64,000 nt of DNA from Mesorhizobium amorphae CCNWGS0123 (GTDB lineage Bacteria > Pseudomonadota > Alphaproteobacteria > Rhizobiales > Rhizobiaceae): positions 2,974,001-3,038,000 of the forward strand of contig NZ_CP015318.1 in NCBI RefSeq assembly GCF_001686985.1, given 5' to 3'. Below are positions 32,743-41,679 of this stretch, piece after piece. Below the pieces are notes generated by a model. The model did not search any database. It was not told the DNA's origin and saw nothing but the letters and a program-made list of their open reading frames with translations. The translations under genes and the position numbers were made by a program. The stretch's first letter is position 1, and the number at the start of each line of letters is the position of its first letter.

Positions 32743-34341
32743 ATGAGACGACTGTTGATGAGCCTTGTGCCGGCGCTGGCCATGATGTTTGCCGCCGGTG
32801 CCGCCAGGGCGGATGGCGGCACGTTCCGTTCGGCGATGCGCACCGGCTGTATCGAGATGGGCACGCTGCACACCACCTGCGGCCATAGGCTCGACGAGAC
32901 GGTGCTGCAGGGCCTCGTCCACATCAAGTGGACCGGCGACGACGTGCAGCCGATGCTGGCCGAAGGCTGGAAGACGCCGGACGGCGGCAAGACCTACATC
33001 TTCAACCTGCGCCATGGCGTCAAATGGCATGACGGCACGCCCTTCACCGCCAAGGACGTGGTGTTCAGCCTCAACCTCTACGCCAACCCCAAGGTCGGCT
33101 CGCCCTGGTCGCAGAAGCTTGGCGCGGTGGCCGGATATAAGGCGTTTCAGGATGGCTCGGCCTCCTTGCTTGCTGGGGTGAAAGCTCTCGACGACATGAC
33201 CGTCCAGGTCGAGCTCGACAGCGCCAAGCCGCTCTGGGTCCAGTTGCAGCTTATCGCCATCAGCATCTTTCCCGAACACATTCTGGGCAAGGTCGCGCCG
33301 CAGGACATCAAGGGCAATGCCTTCTGGGTCAACCGCGTCGGCACCGGCCCGTTCATCTGGAAGAAATACGAGAGCGACCAGTATGTCGAGGTCGACCGCA
33401 GTCCCGACTATTTCCTCGGCGCGCCCAAGCTCGACCGCATCATCTACCAGATCTACAAGGACGTGCCGCCGATCATCGCCGCACTGGAGACGAAGGAAGT
33501 CGACGCCATGTCCTATGAGGGCGGCGGCGTGCCGATCTCCGAACTCGCCCGGCTGCAGAAGCTCGACTATCTGACGGTGCTGCCGAAATTCTCCGCCGGC
33601 CTGCCGACCTATCTGCAGTTCAACCTGGCCGACAAGCGCTTCGCCGATGTCAAGGTGCGCCAGGCGATGCTCTACGCCATCGACCGCAAGGCGATCATCG
33701 AGACCGTCAAGCAGGGCGCCGGCGAATTGTCGAACACGCTGTTCCCGCAGGACTGGGCGCGCGCCAAGGACCTCGATCCCTACGACTACAATCCCGACAA
33801 GGCCAAGCAACTGCTTGCCGAAGCGGGCTGGGACGGCAGCCAGCCGGTCGATTTCATCTACTATTATTCCGACCAGATGAACGTCGACACCATCACCGCC
33901 ATCCAGAGCTATCTGGCCGCCGTCGGCGTCAACATCCAGCCGCGCCTGCTCGATCCGGCGGCCATCAACCAGGTCTATGCCGACGGCACTTTCCAGATGG
34001 GCTTCTTCGCCAACGGCATGGGGCTCGATCCCTCGCTCGGCTCGCCGCTGGTCGTCTGTGGCGCCAAGCCGCTCGGCTTTGGCTACTGCAACCCGAAGCT
34101 CGACGAACTGTTCAACAAGGGTCTGGAGTCGGCGGATCGTGAAGTGCGCGCCGAGGCGTACCAGGAAGCCTCGCGCATCCTCAACAAGGAATTGCCCAAG
34201 GCCTGGCTGTGGAACGAGGTGCGGCCGCTCGCCTTCAACAACCGCATCGTCGGCCTTGCCCAGCACTTCAAGGAACAGCCGCTCGTGATCTTCAACCACG
34301 CCGTCTACAACGAAGTCGAGAAGTGGGAAGTGGCCAAGTAG
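32743..34341 (+). CDS. Dipeptide-type ABC substrate-binding protein (SatA-like)
   Basis: A 532-residue periplasmic binding protein of the DppA/OppA class. Signal peptide MRRLLMSLVPALAMMFAAGA is cleaved near ARA-D; then GGTFRSAMRTGCIEMGTLH. Class motifs include LAEGWKTPDGGKTYIFNLR, HGVKWHDGTPFTAKDVVFS, and VRQAMLYAIDRKAII. GGGAGGAG lies 7 bases ahead of ATG 32743. In Haemophilus ducreyi a protein of this class (SatA) binds sialic acid; here the NanA-type gene at the end of the operon supports a similar ligand. A peptide ligand is the alternative. Confidence 0.85.
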   Translation: MRRLLMSLVPALAMMFAAGAARADGGTFRSAMRTGCIEMGTLHTTCGHRLDETVLQGLVHIKWTGDDVQPMLAEGWKTPDGGKTYIFNLRHGVKWHDGTPFTAKDVVFSLNLYANPKVGSPWSQKLGAVAGYKAFQDGSASLLAGVKALDDMTVQVELDSAKPLWVQLQLIAISIFPEHILGKVAPQDIKGNAFWVNRVGTGPFIWKKYESDQYVEVDRSPDYFLGAPKLDRIIYQIYKDVPPIIAALETKEVDAMSYEGGGVPISELARLQKLDYLTVLPKFSAGLPTYLQFNLADKRFADVKVRQAMLYAIDRKAIIETVKQGAGELSNTLFPQDWARAKDLDPYDYNPDKAKQLLAEAGWDGSQPVDFIYYYSDQMNVDTITAIQSYLAAVGVNIQPRLLDPAAINQVYADGTFQMGFFANGMGLDPSLGSPLVVCGAKPLGFGYCNPKLDELFNKGLESADREVRAEAYQEASRILNKELPKAWLWNEVRPLAFNNRIVGLAQHFKEQPLVIFNHAVYNEVEKWEVAK

Positions 34342-34363
34342 GCCGCCGAGCATACTCGACCGC

Positions 34364-34393
34364 CATGGGGCTCCGGCCCAGCGGAGCCCCATG
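34364..34393 (+). terminator. Perfect 12-bp intercistronic hairpin
   Basis: CATGGGGCTCCG (34364-34375) and CGGAGCCCCATG (34382-34393), loop GCCCAG, between the binding-protein stop (34341) and the permease start (34436). It is very stable and lacks a T tract, so partial termination or 3' stabilisation of the binding-protein message is likely. Confidence 0.75.
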
Positions 34394-34435
34394 ATTCCCC
34401 GCTTTCAACACTCGCGCTTGGCATAGGAGAGGCCG

Positions 34436-35392
34436 GTGCTCAGCTATCTCTTGCGCAAGCTCCTGCTCGGCGTGCCGGTGCTGTTCGGGGTCACGATCAT
34501 CGTCTTCGCCATCGCCCACGCCATGCCGGGCGATGCGGTGCTGGCGATGATCACCGCCGAGGCGCCGTCGAGCGAGGAATTGATCGCCATGCGGCGCGGC
34601 GAGCTCGGCCTCGACCAGCCGCTCTACATCCAGTACCTCAACTGGATCGGCCAGATCCTGCACGGCAATCTCGGACGCTCCTTCGTCAATGGCCGCAGCG
34701 TCGCCGCGATCATCGGCGAACGGCTGCCGATGACGCTGGAGCTGATGGGCGTGGCGCTGCTTGCCGCCTTCGTCATCGGCACCACGCTGGGCGTCATCTC
34801 GGCGCTCAGGCAATACCGGCTGACCGACTATTCGCTGACGCTGGGCGGCTTCGTCGGCGTCTCGATCCCGGATTTCTTCATGGGCCTGCTCCTGGTCTAT
34901 GTCTTTGCGCTGGAATTGCGCTGGCTGCCCTCATCGGGCATCTCGACCGCGGGCGAAAGTTTCTCGCTGGCCGACAATCTCAGGCACCTGGTCCTGCCGG
35001 CGGCAGCACTTGCTCTGTTCCGCGCCGCGATCTTCATGCGCTATGCGCGTGCCGGCATGCTCGAAGTGCTGAACCAGAGCTATATGCGCACCGCCAGGGC
35101 CAAGGGGCTCAAGCCCAGCACCATCGTGCTGCGCCACGGCCTGCGCAACGCGCTGATCCCGCTGGTCACCGTCTTTGGCCTGGCTTTGCCGACGCTCTTC
35201 GGCGGCTCGGTGGTGATCGAGACCATCTTCCAGTGGCCGGGCATCGGCCTGATGTTCATCGACGCGGTGGTGAACCGCGACAGCCCGGTGATCATGGGCT
35301 ACGTGCTGATCACCGCCATCATCGTCATGCTGGCCAACCTTGCGACCGATCTCGCCTACAGCGTGCTCGACCCGAGGGTGAGCTATGACTGA
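34436..35392 (+). CDS. Dipeptide-type ABC permease (DppB/SatB-like)
   Basis: A 318-residue inner-membrane permease of the DppB class: an N-terminal helix (LLRKLLLGVPVLFGVTIIVF), a periplasmic segment with AMPGDAV, and later helices. The EAA loop is SYMRTARAKGLKPSTIVL. It starts with GTG at 34436 after AGGAGAGG. Its end overlaps the next permease by 8 bases. Confidence 0.9.
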   Translation: MLSYLLRKLLLGVPVLFGVTIIVFAIAHAMPGDAVLAMITAEAPSSEELIAMRRGELGLDQPLYIQYLNWIGQILHGNLGRSFVNGRSVAAIIGERLPMTLELMGVALLAAFVIGTTLGVISALRQYRLTDYSLTLGGFVGVSIPDFFMGLLLVYVFALELRWLPSSGISTAGESFSLADNLRHLVLPAAALALFRAAIFMRYARAGMLEVLNQSYMRTARAKGLKPSTIVLRHGLRNALIPLVTVFGLALPTLFGGSVVIETIFQWPGIGLMFIDAVVNRDSPVIMGYVLITAIIVMLANLATDLAYSVLDPRVSYD

Positions 35393-36290
35393 GGCCGCCA
35401 TCGATACCGGCATTGCGGCAGGCGCCTCGCGTGGCCTGTGGGGCGAGGCGGCGCGCCGCTTCCTGCACCACCGGCTGGCAACGGTCGGGCTGGTGGTGCT
35501 CACCATCATCGTGCTCGCCTGCATATTCGCGCCGCTGATTGCCCATTACGGGCCGAACGACATCGACCTCAGGGGTCGCAACCAGCCGCCGGGCGGCGTC
35601 CATTGGCTCGGCACCGACGGCACCGGGCGCGATATCTTCGCCCGCATCCTCTATGGCGGCCGCATCTCGCTGTCGGTGGGCTTTATCGCCGTGGCGATCT
35701 CGGCTGCCATAGGCATCTTCGTCGGCGCCGTCGCCGGCTATTTCGGCGGCAAGGTCGACCTCTTCCTGATGGGCCTGATCGACATGGTGCTGACCTTTCC
35801 GCGCCTGGTCATCATCATCGCCTTCGTCGCCGTCGTCGGTCCCAGCATCCTCAACACCATGCTGGTCATCGGCCTGCTCAGCTGGCCCTCCATCGCCCGG
35901 CTGACGCGCGGCGAGATACTTTCGCTGCGCAACCAGGAATTCATCCTCGCCGCGCGCTCGCTCGGCACCTCGCCCTCGGTGATCATCCTCGAACACATAT
36001 TGCCCAATGTGCTGAGCCCGATCCTGGTGGCGATCACGCTCGACGTCGCGACCGTCATCCTGCTCGAAGCCTCGCTCTCCTTCCTCGGCTTGGGCGCCCA
36101 GGCGCCGGCCGCCAGCTGGGGCAACATGCTGCGCGACGCCCGCACATTGTCGATCCTGGAGAGCCAGCCCTGGATGTGGATCCCGCCCGGCGCGATGATT
36201 GCTGTTGCCGTGCTCAGCATCAACTTCGTCGGCGACGGCCTGCGCGATGCGCTCGATCCGCAGCACATCATCGGCGGAGGCGGCAAATGA
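35385..36290 (+). CDS. Dipeptide-type ABC permease (DppC/SatC-like)
   Basis: A 301-residue inner-membrane permease of the DppC class. Typical segments are WLGTDGTGRDIFARILYGGR, the EAA loop EFILAARSLGTSPSVII, and VILLEASLSFLGLGAQAP then ASWGNML. It overlaps the first permease by 8 bases and the fused ATPase start by 4 bases (ATGA), so the three are translationally coupled. Confidence 0.9.
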   Translation: MTEAAIDTGIAAGASRGLWGEAARRFLHHRLATVGLVVLTIIVLACIFAPLIAHYGPNDIDLRGRNQPPGGVHWLGTDGTGRDIFARILYGGRISLSVGFIAVAISAAIGIFVGAVAGYFGGKVDLFLMGLIDMVLTFPRLVIIIAFVAVVGPSILNTMLVIGLLSWPSIARLTRGEILSLRNQEFILAARSLGTSPSVIILEHILPNVLSPILVAITLDVATVILLEASLSFLGLGAQAPAASWGNMLRDARTLSILESQPWMWIPPGAMIAVAVLSINFVGDGLRDALDPQHIIGGGGK

Positions 36291-38356
36291 TGCACGCCGA
36301 TACGCTTGCGCGTGACAAGGTGGAAGCGGCCGGGCAGGGGCCATTGCTCGACGTGCAAGGCTTGAGCGTCGCCTTCGGCCCCGAGGGCCGCGCGGTCTAT
36401 GCCGTCAACGACGTCTCCTTCCAGCTTGCCGAGGGCGAGTCGCTGGCCATCGTCGGCGAAAGCGGCTCCGGTAAGTCGGTCACCATGCAGACGTTGATGG
36501 GCCTGATCCGCAAGCCGCCAGGCCGCGTCACCTCGGGGCGCGCGCTGTTTCGCGGCCGCGATCTTCTCGCCATGCCGGACAGCGAGCTGCGCCAAATCCG
36601 CGGCCGCGACATCGCCATGATCTTCCAGGATCCGATGTCGTCGCTGAATCCGGTGCTGACCATCGGCCTGCAACTGACCGAGGCGCTGCGCGAGCACCAG
36701 GGGCTCAGCGAAAGAGAAGCCGAGCGCCAGGCGCTCGACATGCTGGATCTTGTCGGCATCGCCAATGCGGCGCAGCGCATGCAGGCCTTTCCACACCAGT
36801 TCTCAGGCGGTCAACTGCAGCGCATCGGCATTGCCATGGCGCTGGTCTGCAAGCCCTCGATCCTGATCGCCGACGAGCCGACGACGGCGCTCGACGTCAC
36901 CATCCAGGCGCAGATCGTCGAGCTGGTCGCCCGCCTGCAGAAAGAACTCGGCATGGCGATCATCTGGATCAGCCATGACCTCAGCCTCGTCGCCGGCTTC
37001 GTCGAGCGCGTAGCGGTGATGTATGCCGGCTCGATCGTCGAGACGGCGCCGGTGGAGCGGCTGTTTGCAGCACCCACCCACCCCTATACGATCGGCCTGC
37101 TCAATTCGATCCCGTCGCTGACGGCGGCAAACACCAGGCTGGTGCCGATCAAGGGCGCGCCGCCCAACGTCACGTTGGCGCCGACCTTCTGCGCCTTCGC
37201 GTCGCGCTGCGACCATGCCGTCGCTCGCTGCCGCGAGGCAAAGCCGGTGCTGGAGCCGGTCGTATCGGGCCACGCCGCCGCCTGCTGGCGCTGGCGCGAG
37301 TTGCAAGGTTTTCCACGCGCCCCGGGTTCAGTCATGGCGACCGCACAGGCATCCGGCGCCGCGCCAAATGAGCCGCTGCTCACCGTCTCCGGCCTGAAGG
37401 TGCATTTCCCGATCCGCCGCGGCGTGCTCCGCCGTCAGGTCGGCGCGGTGCGCGCCGTCGACGGCGTCAGCTTCGAGGTGCTGCGCGGCGAGACGCTGGC
37501 ACTGGTCGGCGAAAGCGGCTGCGGCAAGTCGACGACCGGGCGTGCCGTGCTCGGCCTCGAACGGCCGAGCGAAGGTGAGATCCTGTTCGAGGGCAGGGAC
37601 TATGCCGAGGCCACGGCCGAGCGGCTGAAAGAGCGCCGCCGCGACATGCAGATGGTGTTCCAGAATCCGTTCGGTTCGCTCAATCCGCGCATGACCGTCG
37701 GCCGCATCATCGGCGAAGGCCTGCGCGCCCAGAAGATCGGCACCCGCGCCTCGCGCGAGGCGCGCGTCAGCGACCTGCTGGCGCTGGTCGGTTTGCGCGA
37801 GGCGATGCGCGACCGCTATCCATTCGAGCTCTCCGGCGGCCAGCGCCAGCGCGTCGGCATCGCCCGCGCGCTCGCCGGAAGCCCGAAATTCATCATCGCC
37901 GACGAGCCGATCTCGGCGCTCGACGTCTCCATCCAGGCGCAGATCGTCAATTTGCTCGACGATCTGAAGGCGCGGCTAGGGCTGACCTATCTGTTCATCG
38001 GTCACGATCTGTCGATGATCCGCTATCTCAGCGACCGCGTCGCGGTGATGTATCTCGGCCGCATTGTCGAGACCGGCACCACGGCTTCGGTATTCGGCAC
38101 GCCGCTGCATCCCTATACGCGGGCACTTTTGTCGGCGATCCCGGTGCCCGATCCGAAGGCCGGCGGCACGCGCCGGCGGATCGTGCTCGGCGGTGGCGTT
38201 CCCGATCCGTCAAAGCCGCCATCCGGCTGCCATTTCCATCCTCGTTGCCCGAGGGCGAGCAAGATATGCGCCCAGGTTGCGCCCGAGCCGCGCGACTTCG
38301 GCTCATCCGCCTCAGGGCAACACCTCGTCACCTGCCACCATGCCGGGGAGGTGTAA
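36287..38356 (+). CDS. Fused two-domain ABC ATPase (SatD-like)
   Basis: A 689-residue protein joining two complete ATPases in one chain. Walker A motifs are GESGSGKS at about 57-64 and GESGCGKST at about 407-415. Signatures are SGGQLQR and SGGQRQR; Walker B regions are [12 protein letters not shown] and [12 protein letters not shown]. Each half ends with the C-terminal oligopeptide-transporter zinc/cysteine segment ([27 protein letters not shown]). Most Dpp/Opp systems use two separate genes; a fused ATPase is the arrangement described for SatD. No ribosome site precedes the internal ATG at 37334. The start is ATG 36287, overlapping the permease stop. The reading frame open upstream to 35438 is only the permease gene in another frame. 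Confidence 0.9.
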   Translation: MMHADTLARDKVEAAGQGPLLDVQGLSVAFGPEGRAVYAVNDVSFQLAEGESLAIVGESGSGKSVTMQTLMGLIRKPPGRVTSGRALFRGRDLLAMPDSELRQIRGRDIAMIFQDPMSSLNPVLTIGLQLTEALREHQGLSEREAERQALDMLDLVGIANAAQRMQAFPHQFSGGQLQRIGIAMALVCKPSILIADEPTTALDVTIQAQIVELVARLQKELGMAIIWISHDLSLVAGFVERVAVMYAGSIVETAPVERLFAAPTHPYTIGLLNSIPSLTAANTRLVPIKGAPPNVTLAPTFCAFASRCDHAVARCREAKPVLEPVVSGHAAACWRWRELQGFPRAPGSVMATAQASGAAPNEPLLTVSGLKVHFPIRRGVLRRQVGAVRAVDGVSFEVLRGETLALVGESGCGKSTTGRAVLGLERPSEGEILFEGRDYAEATAERLKERRRDMQMVFQNPFGSLNPRMTVGRIIGEGLRAQKIGTRASREARVSDLLALVGLREAMRDRYPFELSGGQRQRVGIARALAGSPKFIIADEPISALDVSIQAQIVNLLDDLKARLGLTYLFIGHDLSMIRYLSDRVAVMYLGRIVETGTTASVFGTPLHPYTRALLSAIPVPDPKAGGTRRRIVLGGGVPDPSKPPSGCHFHPRCPRASKICAQVAPEPRDFGSSASGQHLVTCHHAGEV

Positions 38357-38486
38357 GCGATGCTTTCAGAGCGAAGCTGGTTACCGAAAAGGTCATGCCG
38401 AAACAAGACGATAGAGCCGGAACCGGAATCAACGGATCAGGCTCCGATATCTCCTGCAAAATCCTGAAAGCACCGAGGGTTCAACA

Positions 38487-39383
38487 ATGACGAGAGAATT
38501 GGCGGGCATGTATGCCGCCTTGATGACCGGCCTCAGCGACGCGGGCGAGTTCGATCCGCAGCGCCAGCGCAACATCAACGACTATGTGCTGCGCCAGGGG
38601 CTGGCCGGCCTCTATGTCGGCGGCAGCAGCGGCGAGTCCGGCCTGCTGACGGTCGACGAACTGCTGGCCCAGCAGGAACTGGTCGCCGAGAACGCCAAGC
38701 CAAGTGGCACAACGCTGATCGCCCATGTCGGCATGCCCAATCTGCGCGATTCCGTTTGCCTGGCGCGGCAGGCCGAGAAGCTGGGCTACCACGCGCTGTC
38801 GGCGCTGCCGCCGCATTCCTACCCGTTCTCCGACGAGGAAGTGTTTGGCTATTACCAGGCCTTGGCCGGTGCCACCGGCCTGCCGCTGATCGTCTACGAG
38901 ATCCCCTTGCGCACCGGCCGGCCCTTGCCGCTGGCGCTCTTGGTGCGATTGCTCGATCTCGCCAATGTCGTCGGCATCAAATACACCTCTACCGACCTGT
39001 TCAAATATTCGCTGCTGCGCAAGCGGCAGCCGCAAAAACTGTTCTATTACGGCTTTGACGAGATCTATGCCGCCGCCGGAATGCTCGGCACCGAGGGCGG
39101 CATCGGCACCACGTACAATCTGCTCGGGCGGCTCTATGTGGCGGTGGACCAGGCGGTGCGCGCCGGCGACCTTGCCCGTGCCCGCGCCCTGCAGATGGTG
39201 TCGCAGGACTTCGTCGAGGCGCTGATGGAAACCGGCGTGCTGCCCGGCATGAAGGCGGCTTTCCGCGTCATCGGTGTCGACTGCGGCCCCACGCGGGCGC
39301 CGATGGCACCGGGCGTCAGCGACGCAGAAGCCCGCATGCGCGAGGTCCTGGCCCGCCCGGCGATCCGGGAATGGCTGGCCTGA
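38487..39383 (+). CDS. nanA: N-acetylneuraminate lyase-type aldolase (NanA)
   Basis: A 298-residue cytosolic TIM-barrel aldolase of the DapA/NanA family. It aligns with E. coli NanA almost without offset: Schiff-base Lys165 in GIKYTSTD, Tyr137 in VYEIP, GGSSGE (Ser47-Ser48) for the carboxylate, Asp191-Glu192 in GFDEIYA, and GGIGTTYN with Thr208 where E. coli has Ser. These residues bind the sialic acid glycerol side chain, so a NanA role (N-acetylneuraminate to N-acetylmannosamine and pyruvate) is favoured over DapA. It is the last gene after the SatABCD-like importer, 130 bases downstream. NanK, NanE, NagA and NagB are not in the window. Confidence 0.8.
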   Translation: MTRELAGMYAALMTGLSDAGEFDPQRQRNINDYVLRQGLAGLYVGGSSGESGLLTVDELLAQQELVAENAKPSGTTLIAHVGMPNLRDSVCLARQAEKLGYHALSALPPHSYPFSDEEVFGYYQALAGATGLPLIVYEIPLRTGRPLPLALLVRLLDLANVVGIKYTSTDLFKYSLLRKRQPQKLFYYGFDEIYAAAGMLGTEGGIGTTYNLLGRLYVAVDQAVRAGDLARARALQMVSQDFVEALMETGVLPGMKAAFRVIGVDCGPTRAPMAPGVSDAEARMREVLARPAIREWLA

Positions 39384-39404
39384 GGCAAGCGACGCCGTTG
39401 AAGC

Positions 39405-39956
39405 TCAGGCTGGTGCGTAACGCAGCAGCGTCACGCCCTGGGAAAGGCTTTCCGTGCCAAGCGGCGTCAGCTTAAGCGACAGGCCGGCGTGGAAGTACGG
39501 CTTGCCGCCGCCGAGCACGACCGGTTGCATGTAGAGCCGATACTCGTCGATAAGGCTCGATCGTGCCAGATGCGCGGCAAGTTCGGCACCGCCGACGCCG
39601 ATCTCACCATCCGTCTCCGCCTTGAGATTCTTGACCACGGCCTCGGCGTCACCGCTTGCCAGCCGGGCGTTCGGGCCAACGTCCCGCAGCGTCGTCGAAA
39701 ACACGATCTTCGGCGTTTCCCGCCAGGCACGGGCAAAATCCCGCTCGACTTCGGCGCCGGTCTCGCGGTCCGGGCTGTCCCAGAAGCGCATCGCCTCATA
39801 CAGCCGTCGTCCGCAGAGCATGATCGATGTCTGTCTCATCTCATCGTTGAAATGCCGGTGCAATTCTTCTTCGGGCACCGGCAGGTCGATGTTTCCGTCC
39901 GGCCCGGCAATGTAGCCGTCCAGCGACATCAGCATGGAATAGATGATCCTGCCCAT
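39405..39956 (-). CDS. Dihydrofolate reductase-family protein (RibD C-terminal type)
   Basis: A 183-residue cytosolic protein of the RibD_C/DHFR-like fold. The start GRIIYSMLMSLDGYIAGPDG and the motifs IMLCGRRLYEAM, KIVFSTTL, EIGVGGAELAAHL and YMQPVVLGGGKPYF are typical of the YyaP/YwjB group of unknown reductases. It is not expected to be the essential DHFR. ATG at 39956 is used; AAGGAGG lies 5 bases ahead, and the GTG at 39962 is inside that site. Confidence 0.88.
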   Translation of the reverse strand: MGRIIYSMLMSLDGYIAGPDGNIDLPVPEEELHRHFNDEMRQTSIMLCGRRLYEAMRFWDSPDRETGAEVERDFARAWRETPKIVFSTTLRDVGPNARLASGDAEAVVKNLKAETDGEIGVGGAELAAHLARSSLIDEYRLYMQPVVLGGGKPYFHAGLSLKLTPLGTESLSQGVTLLRYAPA

Positions 39957-40032
39957 CAGCACCTCCTTGTCTCACCAAGGATACAATACTGATTGCATTT
40001 TGCAATCGGTGTTCACACGTGACGGATAAAAG

Positions 40033-40482
40033 TCACCCGACGCGGCGCAGCGCCGAAAGGAACAGCAACAACAGCGCCAGCGCATTGAGGCAGGCGGCGG
40101 CCGCATGCGAGTATTCCCACTGCCGCCGCAGCATCTCCCAATTGTCGGGCAGCATGGTCCAGTTGCTGGTCGCCCGGTTGGCTGGGAACGTAAACGTCCA
40201 GAAAGCGAACTGCGTGGCGCCGATGGCGATGAAGGCGAGGGCGACGAGGCCGAAGGCGCCGCCCGAACGGTAGAGTAGCACCGCAAGTGCCGCGGTCGAG
40301 AGAAGCGCTCCCAGCACGACGATACCGAACAGGCTCCAGCCGTCATAGGCGCGCTGGGCGGCAAGGTAGCTGTTGCCGTCGAGCCTAAGCTTGCTGAACA
40401 TCGCAAAGACATGCGCGCCGGCCGGCACGAAGGCCAGCGCCGCGAAGATGAAGCTCACCACCCTCAGACCGTAGATCGCCAT
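40033..40482 (-). CDS. DUF1772-like four-helix membrane protein
   Basis: A 149-residue inner-membrane protein with about four helices (VVSFIFAALAFVPAGAHVF; GIVVLGALLSTAALAVLL; GLVALAFIAIGATQFAFW; ACLNALALLLLFLSAL). The segment FTFPANRATSNWTMLPDNWE then RRQWEYSH has the N..x..W..lR..WE..H pattern of DUF1772/anthrone-oxygenase-like proteins. AAGGAGG lies ahead of the ATG. Function unknown. Confidence 0.72.
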   Translation of the reverse strand: MAIYGLRVVSFIFAALAFVPAGAHVFAMFSKLRLDGNSYLAAQRAYDGWSLFGIVVLGALLSTAALAVLLYRSGGAFGLVALAFIAIGATQFAFWTFTFPANRATSNWTMLPDNWEMLRRQWEYSHAAAACLNALALLLLFLSALRRVG

Positions 40483-40616
40483 GCCGATCCTCCTTTCGAG
40501 GAGACAGCTAGCGCGGCAGGCAGGCTTGGGAAGGAGACGAGGCGGCTGGCAGAACTGCCGGCGAAGGGAACCTGTCGGTCGCCCCTGCCGTTGTGCCGTA
40601 AGCAGGGAGGTGCGTT

Positions 40617-40820
40617 ATGAACAAGTTCGGCAAGGACAACATTCCGCGAGACGATCAGACCATCGACCCGGACAACGTGCTGGACGTCGAGGCGCTGGCG
40701 CTGCGAACCGGCATCACCGGCGATCAAGCGCAGGCGCTGGTCGACCGCATCGGCAATGACCGCGCCGCATTGGAACAGGCGGCACGAGAGCTGAAGCAGC
40801 AGGAAAGTGAAAAACCGTGA
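40617..40820 (+). CDS. Small DUF3606-like protein
   Basis: A 67-residue acidic soluble protein: DNVLDVEALALRTGITGDQA, then ALVDRIGNDRAALEQAAREL. It follows the DUF3606 layout (helix, G-I-T turn, Q-A-L helix, then a G-N-D-R turn). GGGAGG lies ahead of ATG 40617. Its stop codon overlaps the GTG of the next small gene (GTGA), so the two are translationally coupled. Function unknown. Confidence 0.72.
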   Translation: MNKFGKDNIPRDDQTIDPDNVLDVEALALRTGITGDQAQALVDRIGNDRAALEQAARELKQQESEKP

Positions 40821-40996
40821 CGGCCAACCGCAAATCCCTACGCAAGTCAAAGACCGAAAGCATGGAGCGGAAGGCAATGCGCCTGGCCGAGACCACCGAT
40901 GTCTCGCCCAAGCAGGCCAGGGATTTGATGCGCGAGCACGGCAAGGACAGCGAAAAGGTCGACAAGGAAGCGAGGAATTTCAAGGCTGAAGGCTGA
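40817..40996 (+). CDS. Small basic protein coupled to the upstream gene
   Basis: A 59-residue protein starting at a GTG that overlaps the preceding stop (GTGA). It reads TANRKSLRKSKTESMERKAM, then RLAETTDVSPKQARDLMREH, then GKDSEKVDKEARNFKAEG: basic N terminus, then a helix-turn-helix-like second half with the same lysine/arginine/aspartate pattern as its partner (TDVSPKQARDL corresponds to TGITGDQAQAL). It may therefore be a diverged paralogue with an added basic tail. ATG at 40862 is an alternative start. Too short for automatic gene calling. Confidence 0.6.
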   Translation: MTANRKSLRKSKTESMERKAMRLAETTDVSPKQARDLMREHGKDSEKVDKEARNFKAEG

Positions 40997-41013
40997 GCCT
41001 TCGACGCCTCGGT

Positions 41014-41160
41014 TCAGAAGCCGAAGAACTGCTTGCCGACCATGTAGCCGAGCGCCACCACCGCCAGCGGGAACAGCGCCGGCGCTACCTTGCCGAGGGG
41101 CGACGGCCTTGTCTCGTTGGCTGGACTATTGGGCTTGGCGTTATTGAGGTTCTTGGTCAT
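41014..41160 (-). CDS. 48-residue single-span membrane protein
   Basis: The minus-strand frame reads TKNLNNAKPNSPANETRPSP, then LGKVAPALFPLAVVALGYMV, then GKQFFGF before TGA. An Asn/Pro-rich polar N terminus is followed by one hydrophobic helix. The ribosome site is weak (GAG, 6 bases ahead), so support comes from the composition alone. It is convergent with the small-gene pair. Confidence 0.5.
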   Translation of the reverse strand: MTKNLNNAKPNSPANETRPSPLGKVAPALFPLAVVALGYMVGKQFFGF

Positions 41161-41679
41161 TGGCTCGTGGTCGACGGATCAAGCATATTAGCTTCTGCTC
41201 AACAGCTTAATTTTTGGCAAACAGGATTCGGCAAACCAGCGGCTGGCAGCGCTTGTCCTGCCGCCGCCCGCCCTTCCGCCGGACACCGCGAATGGTCGCG
41301 CAAACAGTTCGCGGCCTCGCGCACCAGAACGCGCCGGCAAAGGCACCACACCCAATATTTCATTAGTGAAATCTAATATGATCGATTCAAATGGCTGTTC
41401 CGCACGACCGCTCGTGCCGGGGTTTCTTGACTTGATCGACAAAAACGGGCAGCAAGGCAGGTGAGGGAGAGCATTTTTACCATAGCGAAGACTGTGGAGG
41501 GCTCTTTTTCGTATCGACCGCCGTGCAATCGGCGACCGATGGAGGGATTGGTTAACCAACTTTGTCCATCTTTTGATTCAATCGGCAACAGACGCAGGAA
41601 GGTGCAGGGGGCACCAGGCGAACTGTAATCGAGACGGATGCCAGGCCCATAAGCCGGCACGCCGATTGAGAGTGGTTGT
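41161..41679. other. 519-bp intergenic region upstream of the DUF2778 gene
   Basis: No supported gene. It contains TTTCATTAGTGAAA (a near-palindrome around 41359-41372) and the perfect 12-bp palindrome TTGGTTAACCAA at 41548-41559, which includes TTAACC, one half of an alphaproteobacterial CtrA-type box. The promoters of the DUF2778 gene and of the 48-residue minus-strand gene should be here. Confidence 0.5.

Noticed and set aside
35438..36286. Extension of the fused ATPase frame upstream through the DppC-like permease
   Set aside because: The reading there is the permease gene read in another frame. The ATPase start at 36287 overlaps the permease stop, which is the normal coupling.
38357..38486. 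Possible RIME-like repeat before nanA
   Set aside because: Only a loose resemblance to rhizobial repeats around 38380-38445; the arms pair too poorly to call.
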